64,000 nt of DNA from Bathymodiolus brooksi (Eukaryota > Mollusca > Bivalvia > Mytilida > Modiolidae), in NCBI GenBank assembly GCA_963680875.1, contig OY804579.1, forward strand, positions 79,597,095-79,661,094, in the 5' to 3' direction. Shown here one piece after another: positions 1 through 10,452 of this stretch (position 1 is the stretch's first letter; each line of letters starts with the position of its first letter). The notes under the pieces were generated by a model. That model was not told the origin of the DNA. It worked only from the letters and a program-made list of their open reading frames with translations, and ran no database searches. The translations under genes were made by a program, and so were the position numbers.

Positions 1-100
1 AAGCAACAAATATCATTTTTCTAGTCTTTAGTTTGACCCAATCGGAGCTTATACCCACGATCTATCGCACTTGAGGCGAAGATGCCAACCACTGATGCAG
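1..100 (-). mobile_element. tRNA-derived SINE family A, 5' part, cut by window edge
   Basis: Read on the minus strand this matches the head of the complete family A SINE at 28458-28810: a tRNA-like start, a degraded B box (GTGGGTATAAGCTCC in place of GGTTCGAGCCC), then the GGGTCAAAC stretch and a TTTGTTGCTT-like segment. The rest of the element lies beyond the window start. It has many substitutions, so it is an old copy. Confidence 0.7.
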
Positions 101-834
101 TATTTCCTAAAGAAAAAACTCCTGAGGTCAACAAAGACTGGTAGATAGTATCTTTGTATAGTTTATTGGTTGTAAAAAAATTGGATGTCAACGATTTCAA
201 ATGAAGTTTGTATTCAATTAAAGTATTGTCTTTAATTTTGTCAATTATAAAACCATCATTGATGAAATTCTAAAATTATAATCGTGTTCGGTACAACCCT
301 GAAAATAGATTGACAATTTTATAATCATTATTCTTAGTTTATCCGAAATTTATTTCTGGCATTACGTCTCTCATGGAGAAACTGCTATCAAATCTATTCT
401 GATTTAATAATTATATAAACATAGAAGTTTTTTACTTCTTTAAAGAATTTAGTATGTGTGTTTTCTATGTGATGAACCTCACCCTGATTATGTATATGTT
501 TGATGAATACTTATTTCAATAAAAAATGGTGTGACCGTTCTTCACAGAAAAAATCAGAGAATTATGTACTTTTTATTGATTTTTTGCACTCCCTGATATC
601 AACACGATTCTTTATCGTAATCCGCATTGATTAAGTTTGACATTTGTCTCTTTCGATTAAGTTTTACAACTGTTATCTACTAACAAGTAAGTAATACTCC
701 CTGTAGTACATTTCTACAGTCAGCTGTTACTGACATTCTAATTATTGGATAAATTACATTGTAAAATACAATATTGCTGCAACCTGTTATGAGGACTTTT
801 GAGAGTTTCATACATTGTAGGAGTGTCGCATATC
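101..834. other. AT-rich DNA with no recognised feature
   Basis: No coding frame, RNA gene or repeat could be supported here. The base composition is that of an intron or intergenic spacer. It may belong to an intron of the gene whose 3' end lies at 6298-6958, but nothing in this stretch shows that. Confidence 0.5.
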
Positions 835-1050
835 AAAATGAGGTCACTGTGTCCTTGACTTTTAAATGTCAAGGTCAAATAAGTCGTTTCAACTATTCCT
901 GTGCAGAACTTTATTGTCTTAAGGCCCACAACCATCATAGTGTGTGTATATGTATTAGGACATGACAGTGTGTTGCATATAAAAATGATGTTAAGGTCGA
1001 ATAAGTAATTATGTTTGTCTTATGGCCCAACAATAGCAAAACAACTGCCA
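835..1050. repeat. Degenerate GTCAAGGTCA-type repeat, about two half-copies
   Basis: Two related segments occur in tandem. One has GTCAAGGTCAAATAAG followed by CTTTATTGTCTTAAGGCCC; the other has GTTAAGGTCGAATAAG followed by TTGTCTTATGGCCC. A small palindrome (CCTTGAC at 853-859, GTCAAGG at 868-874) opens the first. It resembles the better preserved element at 1826-2420 only in its GTCAAGGTCA core. Confidence 0.4.
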
Positions 1051-1825
1051 AATTGTGTGAAAATAGCTGAAACAAGCGTCTGTTACCATTTCTTTCTGTT
1101 GCTCAACAGGAACCAGGTACCAGAAAAGCTATATTTTGGTCAGTGACCGTATATAACAAAAATGTATCCAGTTAATGCAATTTGACTGCTCAAATAGAAC
1201 AAGTGTAGGATAAAATGAAATCTTTTGGTTGCTTTTCCCAAATCATATCACTTATAAATCTCTTTTGTCTACTTTTACTATGTCTAAAGCATGAAGATTG
1301 TGTATATCAATGTCTTTCGATGATAGAAATTTGTTACATGTTATGGCTTTTCATTAACCTTTGAAGCCAGAATATAGCTGAAATACTGCTAAAGTTGGTG
1401 TTAAAATACCAATCAATCAAACATTAACTTTTGTATTACATTTATATTAAACAAATCAAAATTAAGGGAAAAGAAGCAAATAACATCCAAGAATCAATAA
1501 GAAATTGATAAAGAAATTAGAATTTATTATCTCAATGTAGCTAAGCTATTGTTAAACAAATCAGCAAAGACACACCCTGTGCATTTTTCTGCATTATACA
1601 TATTTTGTAATTAAATATGTACTTTGTTATGCCTCACACATGCATTAAATTTTACCCATGTCTGTATGTACACCCCACATTTGGTTTCCACTCAATAATT
1701 TACCTGGTAAGTTTACCTTAAGCAAATCATTTGAAAATCATTAACAAGGTCAGAGACCATGACAAAGTTCGTTTTCAGACTAGACCACTTTTTTTATCCA
1801 TTCTAGAGTTATGCCTCTGTTTATT

Positions 1826-2425
1826 TTAGATGGAAGCGAGGACGTCCATGTCCTATGGACACCTGCTTCCACTTTTTATTCGCCCGTCTCGAGACGGTCC
1901 GTATTATGTGATTGGGTATGGCGGGCGGGCGTTCACACAGGTTTCCATACAATAACTTTAGTTCTGTATATCGGATCTTTACCAAACTTGGCCACATGAT
2001 TCCCCTGTGGAAGGGGAAGAACCCTATTTATTTTGGGGTCATTAGGTCAAAGGTCAAGGTCACCGTTACTATAAATATATTTTTTGACAACAGGGTCATT
2101 TCTGCACAATAACTTTAGTTCTTTATATTGCATCTTTAAAAAAACTTGGCCACATGATTCCCCTGTGGAAGGGATGAACCCTATTCATTTTTGGGGTCAT
2201 TAGGTCAAAGGTCAAGGTCACCATTACTATAAATAGAATTTTTGACAACAGGATCATTTCCGCACAATAACTTAAGTTCTGTATATTGGATCTTTACCAA
2301 ACTTGACCACATGATTCCCCTGTCGAAGGGGAAGAACCCTATTTATTTTGGGGTCATTACCATTATACCGTTTGATAATTTATATAGACGGGCGTATTTT
2401 GTGATGCACACATTTCTTGTTCAAT
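1826..2425. mobile_element. Dispersed element with about three tandem 157-158 bp units
   Basis: The core has three successive units starting near 1943, 2099 and 2257 (the landmark AATAACTT recurs at 1951, 2108 and 2266). Each contains CCACATGATTCCCCTGT and the end AGGTCAAAGGTCAAGGTCAC; the last unit is truncated. Left of the units is an imperfect hairpin (1830-1875) and GACGGTCCGTATTATGTGAT; right of them is the related GACGGGCGTATTTTGTGAT. Short GC-rich flanks around a few ~160 bp tandem units are typical of non-autonomous elements in molluscs. No transposase is present. The class (Helitron-like or TIR-type) is not settled here. Confidence 0.6.
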
Positions 2426-2820
2426 TTGAAATTACCAAATTTAACTATGTGTGATTATGTGATTTTATACAGGTAATCTGTACCATGTCAATAGATAACC
2501 AATATTACTAGATTTTATTTCACTTTTTTTTTTATGCAAATTACCAATAAATTCTTAAATAATTATTGCATTTTTATAAAGTTGAAGATCATAAATTTAG
2601 ATAAGATCTTAAACATGTGTATGATCTCCTCCATGTAATAATAATATAGATAAACATAATAAAAACATTATATTTTTGTTGAACATTTAAAGTTAAGTAA
2701 CAAAATCAAATATAATATAACATGGATTTATTGTTACTGCATGACTGCATGTACCGTTCTACTGCCTGTTTGTCTAGATTTATTCTCTTATCTGACATAC
2801 TGGCATTTAACAATTAAGTG
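2425..2820. other. AT-rich spacer, nothing recognised
   Basis: Very AT-rich, with short homopolymers and no supported gene or repeat. Confidence 0.5.
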
Positions 2821-2821
2821 G

Positions 2822-3075
2822 GGTTTAGGTTATGGTGTTTAATGCCACTTTCAACAATATTTCAGTTATAGCGTAGCGGTCAGTTTTATTTGTGGAGGAA
2901 ACTGGAGAAAACCACCAACCTGCCGCCAGTTGCTGACAAACTTTATCACATATTGTTGTATCGAGTACACCTCGCTTGAGTGGGATTCCAATTCACAACG
3001 TTATGGTGATAGGCACTGATTGTATAGATAGTTGTAAATTCAACTACCATACGATCACGACCACGACAGCCCCTT
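2822..3075 (-). mobile_element. tRNA-derived SINE family B, nearly complete
   Basis: The minus strand reads from a tRNA-like head with a B-box-like GTGAATTGGAATCCCA (canonical GGTTCGAATCC, degraded), through CGAGGTGTACTCGATAC and a stretch with GTGGTTTTCTCCAG, to the conserved tail containing ATAACTGAAATATTGTTGAAA-type sequence and GGCATTAAACACCATAACC. It is the longest family B copy in the window and is old. Confidence 0.75.
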
Positions 3076-5530
3076 TAAGATTGAGGGAGGTGAAAACACC
3101 TGGTATCCATCTTCAAGATATTACTTCTATTGCGATGGAAAATTTGAATTTTATTTTTGTAAGTAAAAATAAACCTGTGATTTATACATTGAAGAAAATC
3201 AAACTAGAGATCTGATTTAGTGTCAACAAAGGAGAGAAGTGAATTGTATTACTATATTTAAGTTATGTTGATTAGATATCAAATAATTCATTAACATTGA
3301 AGACCATGTAGAATCCCAAGACTTATACTTGGCTTCACCTCCTAACATTTTCTTCATATCACAAATGCTAATTATTGATTGGTCAATTGTATAATGTGAT
3401 GTTAAATTGTTATGTAAGATGAAGGATTACTGTACATGCTATGAACATACAATATTAGTGTAGTGTCTTAAAATATTAAATTTATGTGTATATGAGTCTG
3501 AGAAACTGGGAGAAAGGTGAGATTTCCAAAGACTTTGTCCAGTTTTGCCCTGAATACACATAAACTATATATTTTAAGGCATTGTATTTACATTGTGTTT
3601 ATCCTGCAGAAAAATCACAATAATCCAGATGTTATATTTTATTGTTTCCCACTTTTGGTATTTTTAGAACTAGCTTACCAAGGCTCAACAGGTAAAACAT
3701 GTGAAAAGGGTACCAGAAAAAGTTTTATTAGGTCGATGACTACTGCGATTTGCAGGATAAAAGTACATGTATATATTATTTTGATTTTAAAAAAGGTAAA
3801 AGTTCAAATGTACTTAAGTCATCATTATGGAGAAATATCAGTAAATTCACAGGAAATATATAATATCATGCTCTTGGCAATTAAATCATATTTGAATGAC
3901 TTTAAGTATGTGTATATAACACACAAAAAATTGAAACGGTGAAAATTATATCGAAAATCTACAGGATATCAAACCAGGAAATTAATTCAGTGTTGCAAAA
4001 GCATCTATTAAATTGAGTTAAGGGTATATACCCATTAAATACTTATTTGTGATGGAAAAATGTTAAGTTTGGACACATTTTGTCAACAGTGTTTAATTGC
4101 ATTTAAAAGGGCAGTCGATTGGTACTTTAAGAACTGCGGAACCGTCCATAGCCCTAAACCGTCCTTTTTTTTCTATGGTCAAAAAACGAAAATGATGTGA
4201 AAATTCCCTCATTTTTTTTTTTAAATTATGACGACAACAAATGAAATATTTATATTAATATTGATATAGCGTAAACATTGTGTAAGTAGTTATGTGTATA
4301 AATTGATGTCAGTAATAAAATTTGTATGCAAGTATCAACATACTTGAACGACTTTCAAAATTTAATTTTTAGCACTCATTTTTATTCGTTTGCTCCCCAA
4401 AGATGATATTTATGCCTCTATATTACATAACATGTCCAGTGGAACCTGTTTAAAACATACCCTTAATAAAAACAGATTCATACATAAACAAAATTTTAAA
4501 TAAAATCCCAATGTAGGAAATATTTGTTAACATGTAATAACCGAACATCTGTCTTATTTGAACACAATAGCTGGTCCCAAGAATGATCAGATTAGTCAGT
4601 GTTTTAAATCATATGATAGAGATCTGAATTTTACTTCTAAAAAAAACCTCAAAAGTTTGTGTCACAGATGTAATTTATCAAGTATGTGATAATACAAAGG
4701 ATGTCTATCATACAGTCATTTCAAAGACTAAAATGATAGGTTTTAAAATTAAATTCTCAAAAACTAATGAAATGTATAAAAGGTGTATCTTAAAAATAAA
4801 CCTTACCAGACCACTCCAACAAAGATCCAGTTATCAAGAGGGGGATCCCATTAATTGGTTTGACCCTCCCAAACTGGCAACATATATAAATATACTGTAT
4901 CTATAATTGGATAGATATAGGATAATTGTGAATAAAGATATTTTCTTTGTGTAGAGGTCAGAGGTTAATTTCATTAAATTTTCTGACTACCCCGGTACTA
5001 CATATTATATAATACTACCGGTACTTATTAAACATTTCAAAATGGAATCATGAACTTGACCTTGAATGTCGTTTAGCAAATCTGAGGAAGAGGGAAATTG
5101 ATCATTGTTGTTGATTTCAACTCTTGATAAGTTATTTATAGGTTTTATTTAGGTACTTCATATAAGTATTAAAAAGAAAAACCAAGTTTTAAGGAAGCAA
5201 AATTAGTTCAATGGTTGATCCAAGGAAAATTGTTATTTCTGTAAATATAAAAATATTGATATTTTAATGTCATATTTTAATTATTATTATTGTTTTCATA
5301 TAAATTTGGTGTCTGGTACTTCATAATTGAACCAGCCCATTTGATAATATGATTTTTTTATTGGACTTGATAAGCAACTCCTGAAATAGCCATGTGACAA
5401 ATTACTGGCCAGTCCATTGCCCTATTGCCAGTGTTTAAGTTTCTACCAGTTTATTAAATTACCAATTATTAAAGATAAGGCTGAAATATGTAATATATGA
5501 CATAGAATATTGAAGTCTCATCTTGATTAA
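3076..5530. other. Intron-like AT-rich DNA
   Basis: No supported gene. An open stretch at 3517-3942 has low-complexity composition and no recognisable domain. A candidate 24 nt microexon (3668-3691) is listed separately. The stretch probably includes introns of the gene ending at 6958, inferred only from position. Confidence 0.4.
3668..3691 (+). other. Candidate 24 nt microexon of the downstream gene
   Basis: A pyrimidine-rich tract ending in TTTTTAG precedes 24 nt, followed by the donor GTAAAA. Read with one base completing a codon, it would encode TSLPRLN plus two bases, and those two bases join the first base of the exon at 6298 to give serine, keeping the frame into APPFVS. Phase agreement and splice sites are what the sequence shows. 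With a 24 nt exon, chance agreement is quite possible. Transcript data are needed to accept it. Confidence 0.2.
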
Positions 5531-5534
5531 GATT

Positions 5535-5678
5535 GGGTTGGTTATGGTGTTTAATGCCACTTTCAACAATATTTCAGTTATATCGTGGCTGTCAGTTTTA
5601 TTGGTGGAGGAAACCAGAGTACCCAGAGAAAACCACCTACCTGCCACAAGTCACTTACAACTTTATCACATAATAGAT
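5535..5678 (-). mobile_element. SINE family B fragment (3' half)
   Basis: The + strand shows GGTGTTTAATGCCACTTTC, the ATATCGTGGC motif, GGTGGAGGAAACC and AAACCACCTACCTGCC, the conserved 3' half of family B in reverse orientation. The tRNA-like head is missing. Confidence 0.75.
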
Positions 5679-5954
5679 GTTTAAGTGTATATGACATAGG
5701 AAAATAATAAATGACAAGTATCATGATGAATAAGTGGGTTAATATTTAGGAATATATGTAATCTTATATTTCTGTATCTCATAAATTTACTTACATGATG
5801 ATGCTCATGTTTAACATCTTCACTAGCCAATGCTTACGATCCACCTCCCTTCGCTAGAGAAGATACATGTTGGCATGAAATTTAATATTTCTTTTACATT
5901 TAACATTTCATAAAAATCAAATAAATTGGTCTTTTGTGTACATTCAGAGGTTGT

Positions 5955-6205
5955 ATTCTTCTATTAAGGAGAAAGATCAAAAACTGGTTGGCTCGGAATC
6001 AGGATAATGTGTCAGAGTGGAGCGACATGTCTATCTGCAGACTGTTGTTTCAGTGTGCTAGCTCTATAAAAATCCAACCAAATGTGTTGATCTAGTACAA
6101 AGCAGACTTCATCATCATCTCATTGAAAATTAACTTGTTCTCGCCATGATAAAGCTGAAACATTGCTAAGTTGGCATTAAATAACAATCACTCACTCATG
6201 GACTG
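5955..6205 (+). mobile_element. SINE family A, 5'-truncated
   Basis: It begins within the body (AAAACTGGTTGGCTCGGAATC), continues through GATAATGTGTCAGAGTGG, GACTGTTGTTTCAG and CATCATCATCTCATTGAAA, and ends with the family tail TTAAATAACAATCACTCACT. The copy lies about 90 bp upstream of the exon at 6298, in the same orientation as the gene. Confidence 0.8.
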
Positions 6206-6297
6206 TATTCCTCTATATGTAGAGAATGTCATTTAAGCAAAATAACAAAATTCAAAATGAATGGTGTAATTATTTATATATGTGATATATCTTTCAG

Positions 6298-6428
6298 TGC
6301 TCCACCATTTGTATCTCGGTCCATTACCCCACCATTAACAGAAACTAAACCCCCTGAAGTTAATTCTTATGCTGATGCTGTCAAAAGTGCTGTCAAAAAT
6401 GGTCAGTCTGCAGAAAACTCTTCTAAAG
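6298..6428 (+). CDS. Penultimate coding exon of an unidentified host gene
   Basis: A 131 nt exon bounded by the acceptor TATCTTTCAG and the donor AAAGGTAAAT. It encodes 43 full codons with a split codon at each end: proline-rich APPFVSRSITPPLTETKPPE, then a short helix-prone stretch SYADAVKSAVKNGQ and the serine-rich end SAENSSK. The frame stays open across both borders and joins in phase to the exon at 6897, completing a glycine codon. No domain is visible, and such low-complexity proline/serine/lysine sequence is typical of a disordered C-terminal tail. I do not recognise the protein. Upstream exons must lie before 6298, possibly beyond the window start; only a weak microexon candidate was seen. 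Support rests on splice borders, phase and normal codon use. Confidence 0.72.
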
Positions 6429-6611
6429 GTAAATTTTATTTATCACTTTTATTTTGTTTGAAAATTAACGTACATGTAAATGTGTTTTATTTTTGTGTGA
6501 GTAAACTGTCTACCATTATATGATTAAACTGATGGGGAGAAAATACTAATATCCTGCCAACCCATTTTAAGACACAGAACACAGTATGGCCTCCATTTAA
6601 GTATTTTCCCA

Positions 6612-6790
6612 AAGGTTGGTTGGTTGGTTTTGGTGTTTAATGCCACTTTCGACAATATTTTAGTTATATCGTGGCAGTCAATACCTGGAAAAAAACACCC
6701 ACCTGTCGCAAGTCACTGACAAACTTTATCACATAATGTTTTATCGAGTACACTTCGCCTGAGCGCTGTTCAAACTCACAACAGATTTTG
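6612..6790 (-). mobile_element. SINE family B copy inside the last intron
   Basis: Tail and middle of family B in reverse orientation: GGTGTTTAATGCCACTTTCG, ATATCGTGGCAGTC, CACCTGTCGCAAGTCACTG, TATCGAGTACACTTCGCC and a B-box remnant CAAACTCACAAC. It lies in the 468 bp intron between the two exons, antisense to the gene. Confidence 0.75.
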
Positions 6791-6896
6791 TATTTATTAA
6801 TGAAAACCTCGTAGTAGTTTTCCTACATTCCAGTGTGATGATATCACAAAAGATATTTGAACATCAATTCTACTATATCATTTTTTTTTTTTACAG

Positions 6897-6958
6897 GAAC
6901 CAGTCCTGACACTGACAGTGATGTGAAAATGTTTGAAGAACCAGACAAATGGGAATGA
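6897..6958 (+). CDS. Last coding exon of the same unidentified gene
   Basis: After a long T tract and the acceptor TTACAG, this exon supplies the last two bases of a split glycine codon and then encodes TSPDTDSDVKMFEEPDKWE before TGA at 6956-6958. The acidic end with a penultimate tryptophan follows the same disordered style as the previous exon. Joined, the two exons give a 63-residue C-terminus, counting the split glycine. The 3' UTR has no further long frame and reaches AATAAA at 7130. The function is unknown. The call is supported by matching phase, good splice sites and a poly(A) signal at a normal distance. Confidence 0.72.
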
Positions 6959-7129
6959 TCTCAAGATTGATTAATGTGCTTTGACAGATTTAATATCAAC
7001 CAATACAACTAATTATACAGAACATTTTGAAATGAAGAGTTTAAACAATTTGTAGAAAATAATAGAATGCTTGCTTTAAATGTGTTCATCTATGTTCGTG
7101 TGTGTTCATGTATGTTCGTGTGCAGCAAT

Positions 7130-7135
7130 AATAAA
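7130..7135 (+). promoter_or_regulatory. Poly(A) signal of the gene ending at 6958
   Basis: A canonical AATAAA lies 172 nt after the stop codon. It is followed within about 20-35 nt by T/G-rich sequence (GTATTGTATTGTGTGTTT), as expected for a downstream cleavage element. The transcript end is probably near 7150. Confidence 0.6.
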
Positions 7136-7324
7136 AGATACCATTGTAGTATTGTATTGTGTGTTTATTACTGATTGGTGTTGAAGTGTTCGTCTCCATG
7201 GATACTGTAACCAGTTGTTCTTCCCTCAAATGTCATTATTTATAAAGATGATAGGGCACAATGTAGACATTGCTTTTCTAACATTTGTAGTATTACTTAT
7301 CTGTATTTTAGTATTTTACTCAAT

Positions 7325-7590
7325 AACCAGGGCAAGCGACATGACTATTAAATTGGTATTTGTTGCTTCTCTGCTAAGCATGCAGCATTAAGGAGTAATA
7401 ACAAGAACTGGTTTGCTGGGAATCATGATAATGTGTCCGAGTGGAGCGATATGAACTGTTTCAATGAGTTAGCACTATAAATATGCATCTAACCGTGTTT
7501 GTCTAGTACAGAGCTGTCATCATCATCTCATTGAAATGTAATTTTTTCTTGATATGATATTAGCTGAATAATTGCTCACTGGCTATTATG
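7325..7590 (+). mobile_element. SINE family A copy
   Basis: It starts near the GGGTCAAAC-equivalent segment and includes AAATTGGTATTTGTTGCTTC, GATAATGTGTCCGAGTGG and CATCATCATCTCATTGAAA. The tRNA-like head is missing and the tail is eroded. Confidence 0.75.
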
Positions 7591-7604
7591 ATCAGGACAT
7601 TTGT

Positions 7605-7803
7605 GGTTGTAATCACTGTAGTTGGACTTACTATCATGGTGAGGTGTACTCAATACAACATCATGTCATAAAGTTTGTCAGTGACTTGCGACAGGTCTGT
7701 GGTTTTCTCTGGGTACTCCGGTTTCCTCTACCAATGAAACTGACTGCCACGATATAACTCAAATATTGTTGAAAGTGGCGTTAAACACCATAAACCAATC
7801 CAA
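7605..7803 (+). mobile_element. SINE family B copy
   Basis: Includes GGTGAGGTGTACTC, CAGTGACTTGCGACAGGTC, GTGGTTTTCTCTGGGTAC, ACTGCCACGATATAACTC and the tail GTGGCGTTAAACACCATAA. It directly follows the family A copy in the same orientation. Confidence 0.8.
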
Positions 7804-7889
7804 ACTACTATCAAGACAATCAATGACTAGCAGGAAGATAGTTTCCCTGTGGGATGGAGTGCTTGATACAACTTTATGGTAACAAAATG

Positions 7890-8065
7890 CAAATTACTTG
7901 TGGCAGGTCGGTGGTTTTCATCGGTTTCCTCCACCATGATATAACTGAAATATTGTTGAAATTGAAAATGACATTAACACAGTCCGGTATCCTCCATCAA
8001 TCAAATTGACAGCAATGATATATCCGAAATGTTGTTGAAAGTGGTGTTAAATGGCCATATCCCTA
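7890..8065 (+). repeat. Two SINE family B 3' ends in tandem
   Basis: Two successive eroded copies of the family B 3' region. The first has GGTCGGTGGTTTTCATCGG and ATGATATAACTGAAATATTG. The second has CTCCATCAATCAAATTGACA, GATATATCCGAAATGTTG and AAAGTGGTGTTAAAT. Duplication of the 3' end or two insertions would both explain this. Confidence 0.6.
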
Positions 8066-8149
8066 ACATTATTACCATACTACATACCGTAGATCTGCTA
8101 CAAATGGTACATTAATATAGCATACATATCAAAAAGGTTCAACTACCAT

Positions 8150-8682
8150 GTAGATGCTATGGTTATCATTAAAAGTAGATATCAAATTTAGTGTGCACGA
8201 CTCATTTCTGGAACAACCTTTATCCGGTAGGCTCAAAGCCAAATAATTTTAAAATCTTTGGGAGCAAAAAAAACCAAATGGCCTAAACAGAATAGCCAAA
8301 TTCGTCTAATGTCACCTATGCCGGAGGAAAAAGTACCTTTATAGTTTTAATAATAATTACATGATTTAAGAACGTAAATTAAAATAAAAAAAATGTATCT
8401 AAAAAAAACTATGTCAGTACCGAAGTAATGACTACTAGGCGAATGGTACCCTCGGGGACTAATAGTCCACCAGCAGAGGTATCGACCCAGTGATTGTAAT
8501 AAAAACGTGGATATCTAATATAGTGCATTCCTGGAATAACCTTCATCAGGTATGAAGTTAATTTATAAGTCTAAGGGATCATGAAAACCAAACTAAACAG
8601 GATAGTCAATATCAGCTAAGGCCTAAGGAACTAAATTTGTCTATAAAAAAAAAAAAAAATATACCATGTAAGTGACGTGACG
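8150..8682 (+). repeat. Dispersed repeat C, two tandem copies
   Basis: Each copy has GATATC..TTTAGTG, an imperfect ATTTCTGGAATAACCTTCATC-like block, CAGGT..GCTC, a segment with AGCAAGAAAACCAAA, and a TAATG(A/T)CACCT..GCC(G/T)GAGG-type end. The second copy begins at 8425 with GGTACCCTCGGGGACTAATAG and the near-palindrome GGACTAATAGTCC. The family recurs at 8958-9410, 31853-32130, 36455-36640, 44590-44880 and 49040-49300. No protein or tRNA head is apparent, so the class is unknown. Confidence 0.65.
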
Positions 8683-8971
8683 ACTACTGGACAGATTGAT
8701 TTGATTTGATTTTGATTTTTGGTGTTAACGCCACTTTCAACAATATTTCAGCTATATCATGGCGACCAGTTTTAGTGGTGGAGGAAGCCGGAGAGAACCA
8801 CCGACCATGGGCAAGCAACTGGTAAACGTCACATGCGAGTCGAGTGCACCCTTTTTTGTAATTTAGAAAGCCGGGCGCAAACCCACACCGTATTGGTGAT
8901 AGGCTTGTATGGGTTGTTAGATCCAATGACCTAACACATTGAGCCACCCGGACCCCCACTACTGGCCAGAT
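8683..8971 (-). mobile_element. SINE family B (subtype with different head) with 14 bp target duplication
   Basis: The insert (8697-8957) is flanked by ACTACTGGACAGAT at 8683-8696 and ACTACTGGCCAGAT at 8958-8971, a 14 bp target-site duplication with one mismatch. On the minus strand it runs from a tRNA-like head (GGTCCGGGTGGCTCAATGTG, then GTGGGTTTGCGCCC) to the shared family B tail, ending in an A/T-rich (AATC)n-like tail. The head differs from the copy at 2822-3075. It splits a repeat C array. Confidence 0.85.
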
Positions 8972-9410
8972 GATACCCTTGAGGACTAATAGTCCACCAT
9001 CAGAGGTATCGACCCAGTGATAGTAATAAAAACGTATAGATATCAAATTTAGTGCGTACGACACATTCTAGAATAACCTTCATCAGGTACACTCAAAGAC
9101 AAAATATTTGATAGCCATATAATTTTTTTTTTAAACTGGGAGCAAGAAAATCAAAAGACCTAACTAGCTAAAATAGGATAAGGTCACCTCTATGTCAGAG
9201 ATAGGATAAGGTCACCTCTATGTCAGAGATAGGATAAGGTCACCTCTATGTCAGAGATAGGATAAGGTCACCTCTATGTCAGAGATAGGATAAGGTCACC
9301 TCTATGTCAGAGATAGGATAAAGTCACCTCTATACCTGAGGGATGTGTACCTTAGTTTTGATAATAATGACTATATTTAGGATCTATAAATTTCAATAAA
9401 AAATATATAT
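8958..9410 (+). repeat. Dispersed repeat C, copy containing a 28 bp minisatellite
   Basis: Third repeat C copy in this cluster, continuing the array broken by the SINE. It contains GAGGACTAATAGTCCACC, AGGTATCGACCCAGTGATAG, TAATAAAAACGT and CCTTCATCAGGT. Its GTCACCT segment is expanded into the tandem repeat at 9173-9340. Confidence 0.7.
9173..9340 (+). repeat. 28 bp minisatellite, six units
   Basis: Six head-to-tail 28 bp units, each opening with ATAGGATAAGGTCACC and closing with TATGTCAGAG. The first five are identical and the last diverges at AAGTCACC and TACCTGAG. The unit corresponds to one segment of repeat C, so the array grew inside that repeat. The identity of the units points to recent expansion. 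Confidence 0.95.
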
Positions 9411-9423
9411 CTAATAAATCATG

Positions 9424-10170
9424 CTCGACTAGATTGTTGTGGATCATGAGTTGGAATCCCAGTCATGTCGAACCAAATACATTGAAATTTTGATATTGAC
9501 AGCTTCTTCTTTGATAAGCACCTCGCATTAAGGAGTAAGAGTAAAGACTGGTTGCCATGGAATCAAGATAATGTGTCAGATTGAAGTGACTTGTGTACCT
9601 GTGAACTGGTGTCCCAGTGAGCTAGCACTAAAAATTCTACTTGGCATATTCCTCTAACAATATAAATACCATCATATCATCAAGTCAAAGTCAAAGTCAA
9701 AGATTTTATTGATTTAAAATCCACAATCTGGATTGTCATCAAACACAATACAAAATAACAAACATTAATCAGTATGTACATGTATATTTCAAATCAAACA
9801 TATATAAATAACACTGTATTTTTTTCTTTCAATTTGACGGAGGAGGTAAGGCTTACAGACAGTTATCATTGTCCCTGTCATAATATAAGTATATAATGTT
9901 TAATAAAACACGTACTCTTAATATGTAATGAATATATATTTTAATGATATTTATAGTGGAATAAATTAAGTTAATGAACATCTAAATTTGTACATCTCAC
10001 TAATACCTTTTATGCAACATTTACTGACATCATAATCATTACTACGAAATATGAGATAGAATTTTTCATTGTCTGAAAGATTATAGAAAGAGGGTAAAAT
10101 ATCTGAAATTTTCTGATACAAATGAAAACTTGCTCACTTGGCATTAAACAACAATCCTCACTCACTCAAC
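9424..10170 (+). mobile_element. SINE family A copy split by a LINE fragment
   Basis: The 5' and central parts lie at 9424-9682 (tRNA-like GATCATGAGTTGGAATCCC, then ATTAAGGAGTAAGAGTAAAG and GATAATGTGTCAGATTG). The 3' end (TTGGCATTAAACAACAATC, CTCACTCACT) lies at about 10113-10170. Between them is a minus-strand LINE fragment. The target duplication of that insertion is not clear. Confidence 0.65.
9685..10110 (-). mobile_element. 5'-truncated LINE fragment with coding end and (TTTGAC)n tail
   Basis: On the minus strand an open stretch reads LSDNEKFYLIFRSNDYDVSK and continues to a TAA at 9966-9968. This resembles the extreme C-terminus of non-LTR retrotransposon reverse-transcriptase proteins, as far as I can judge by eye. 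The 3' UTR follows and ends with CAATAAAATC and a tandem TTTGACTTTGACTTTGACTT tail at 9685-9705, a usual LINE 3' end form. It interrupts a family A SINE. Confidence 0.7.
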
Positions 10171-10452
10171 TCACTTGACCTTCATCATTGACATTTGTAG
10201 ATGGTACTTGATGATACCAGTTTTTTGTGAAGTACATGTTTGTAGGATTGTTACACTAATTATGCAAAAACAATGATAAAATGTTGATTACTATGCAGCT
10301 TAACATTCCAAAGGTATATAAAGTTTTTAATAAAAAGACCAAATAATTTTGTTTGTAATGTACAATTAAATATCAGAGTTTGTGATAAAATATGTGTTGA
10401 TACATATTGCTCAGCATTTGATTGTACCTTTGTTTTAATACAACAATATGGC
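10171..10452. other. Spacer before the 13.4 kb array
   Basis: No gene recognised. The open frame reaching in from the array on the minus strand is carried by the repeat units and is not taken as coding. Confidence 0.5.

Noticed and set aside
3517..3942. A 141-codon gene
   Set aside because: AT-driven composition, no domain and no supporting splice or signal structure.
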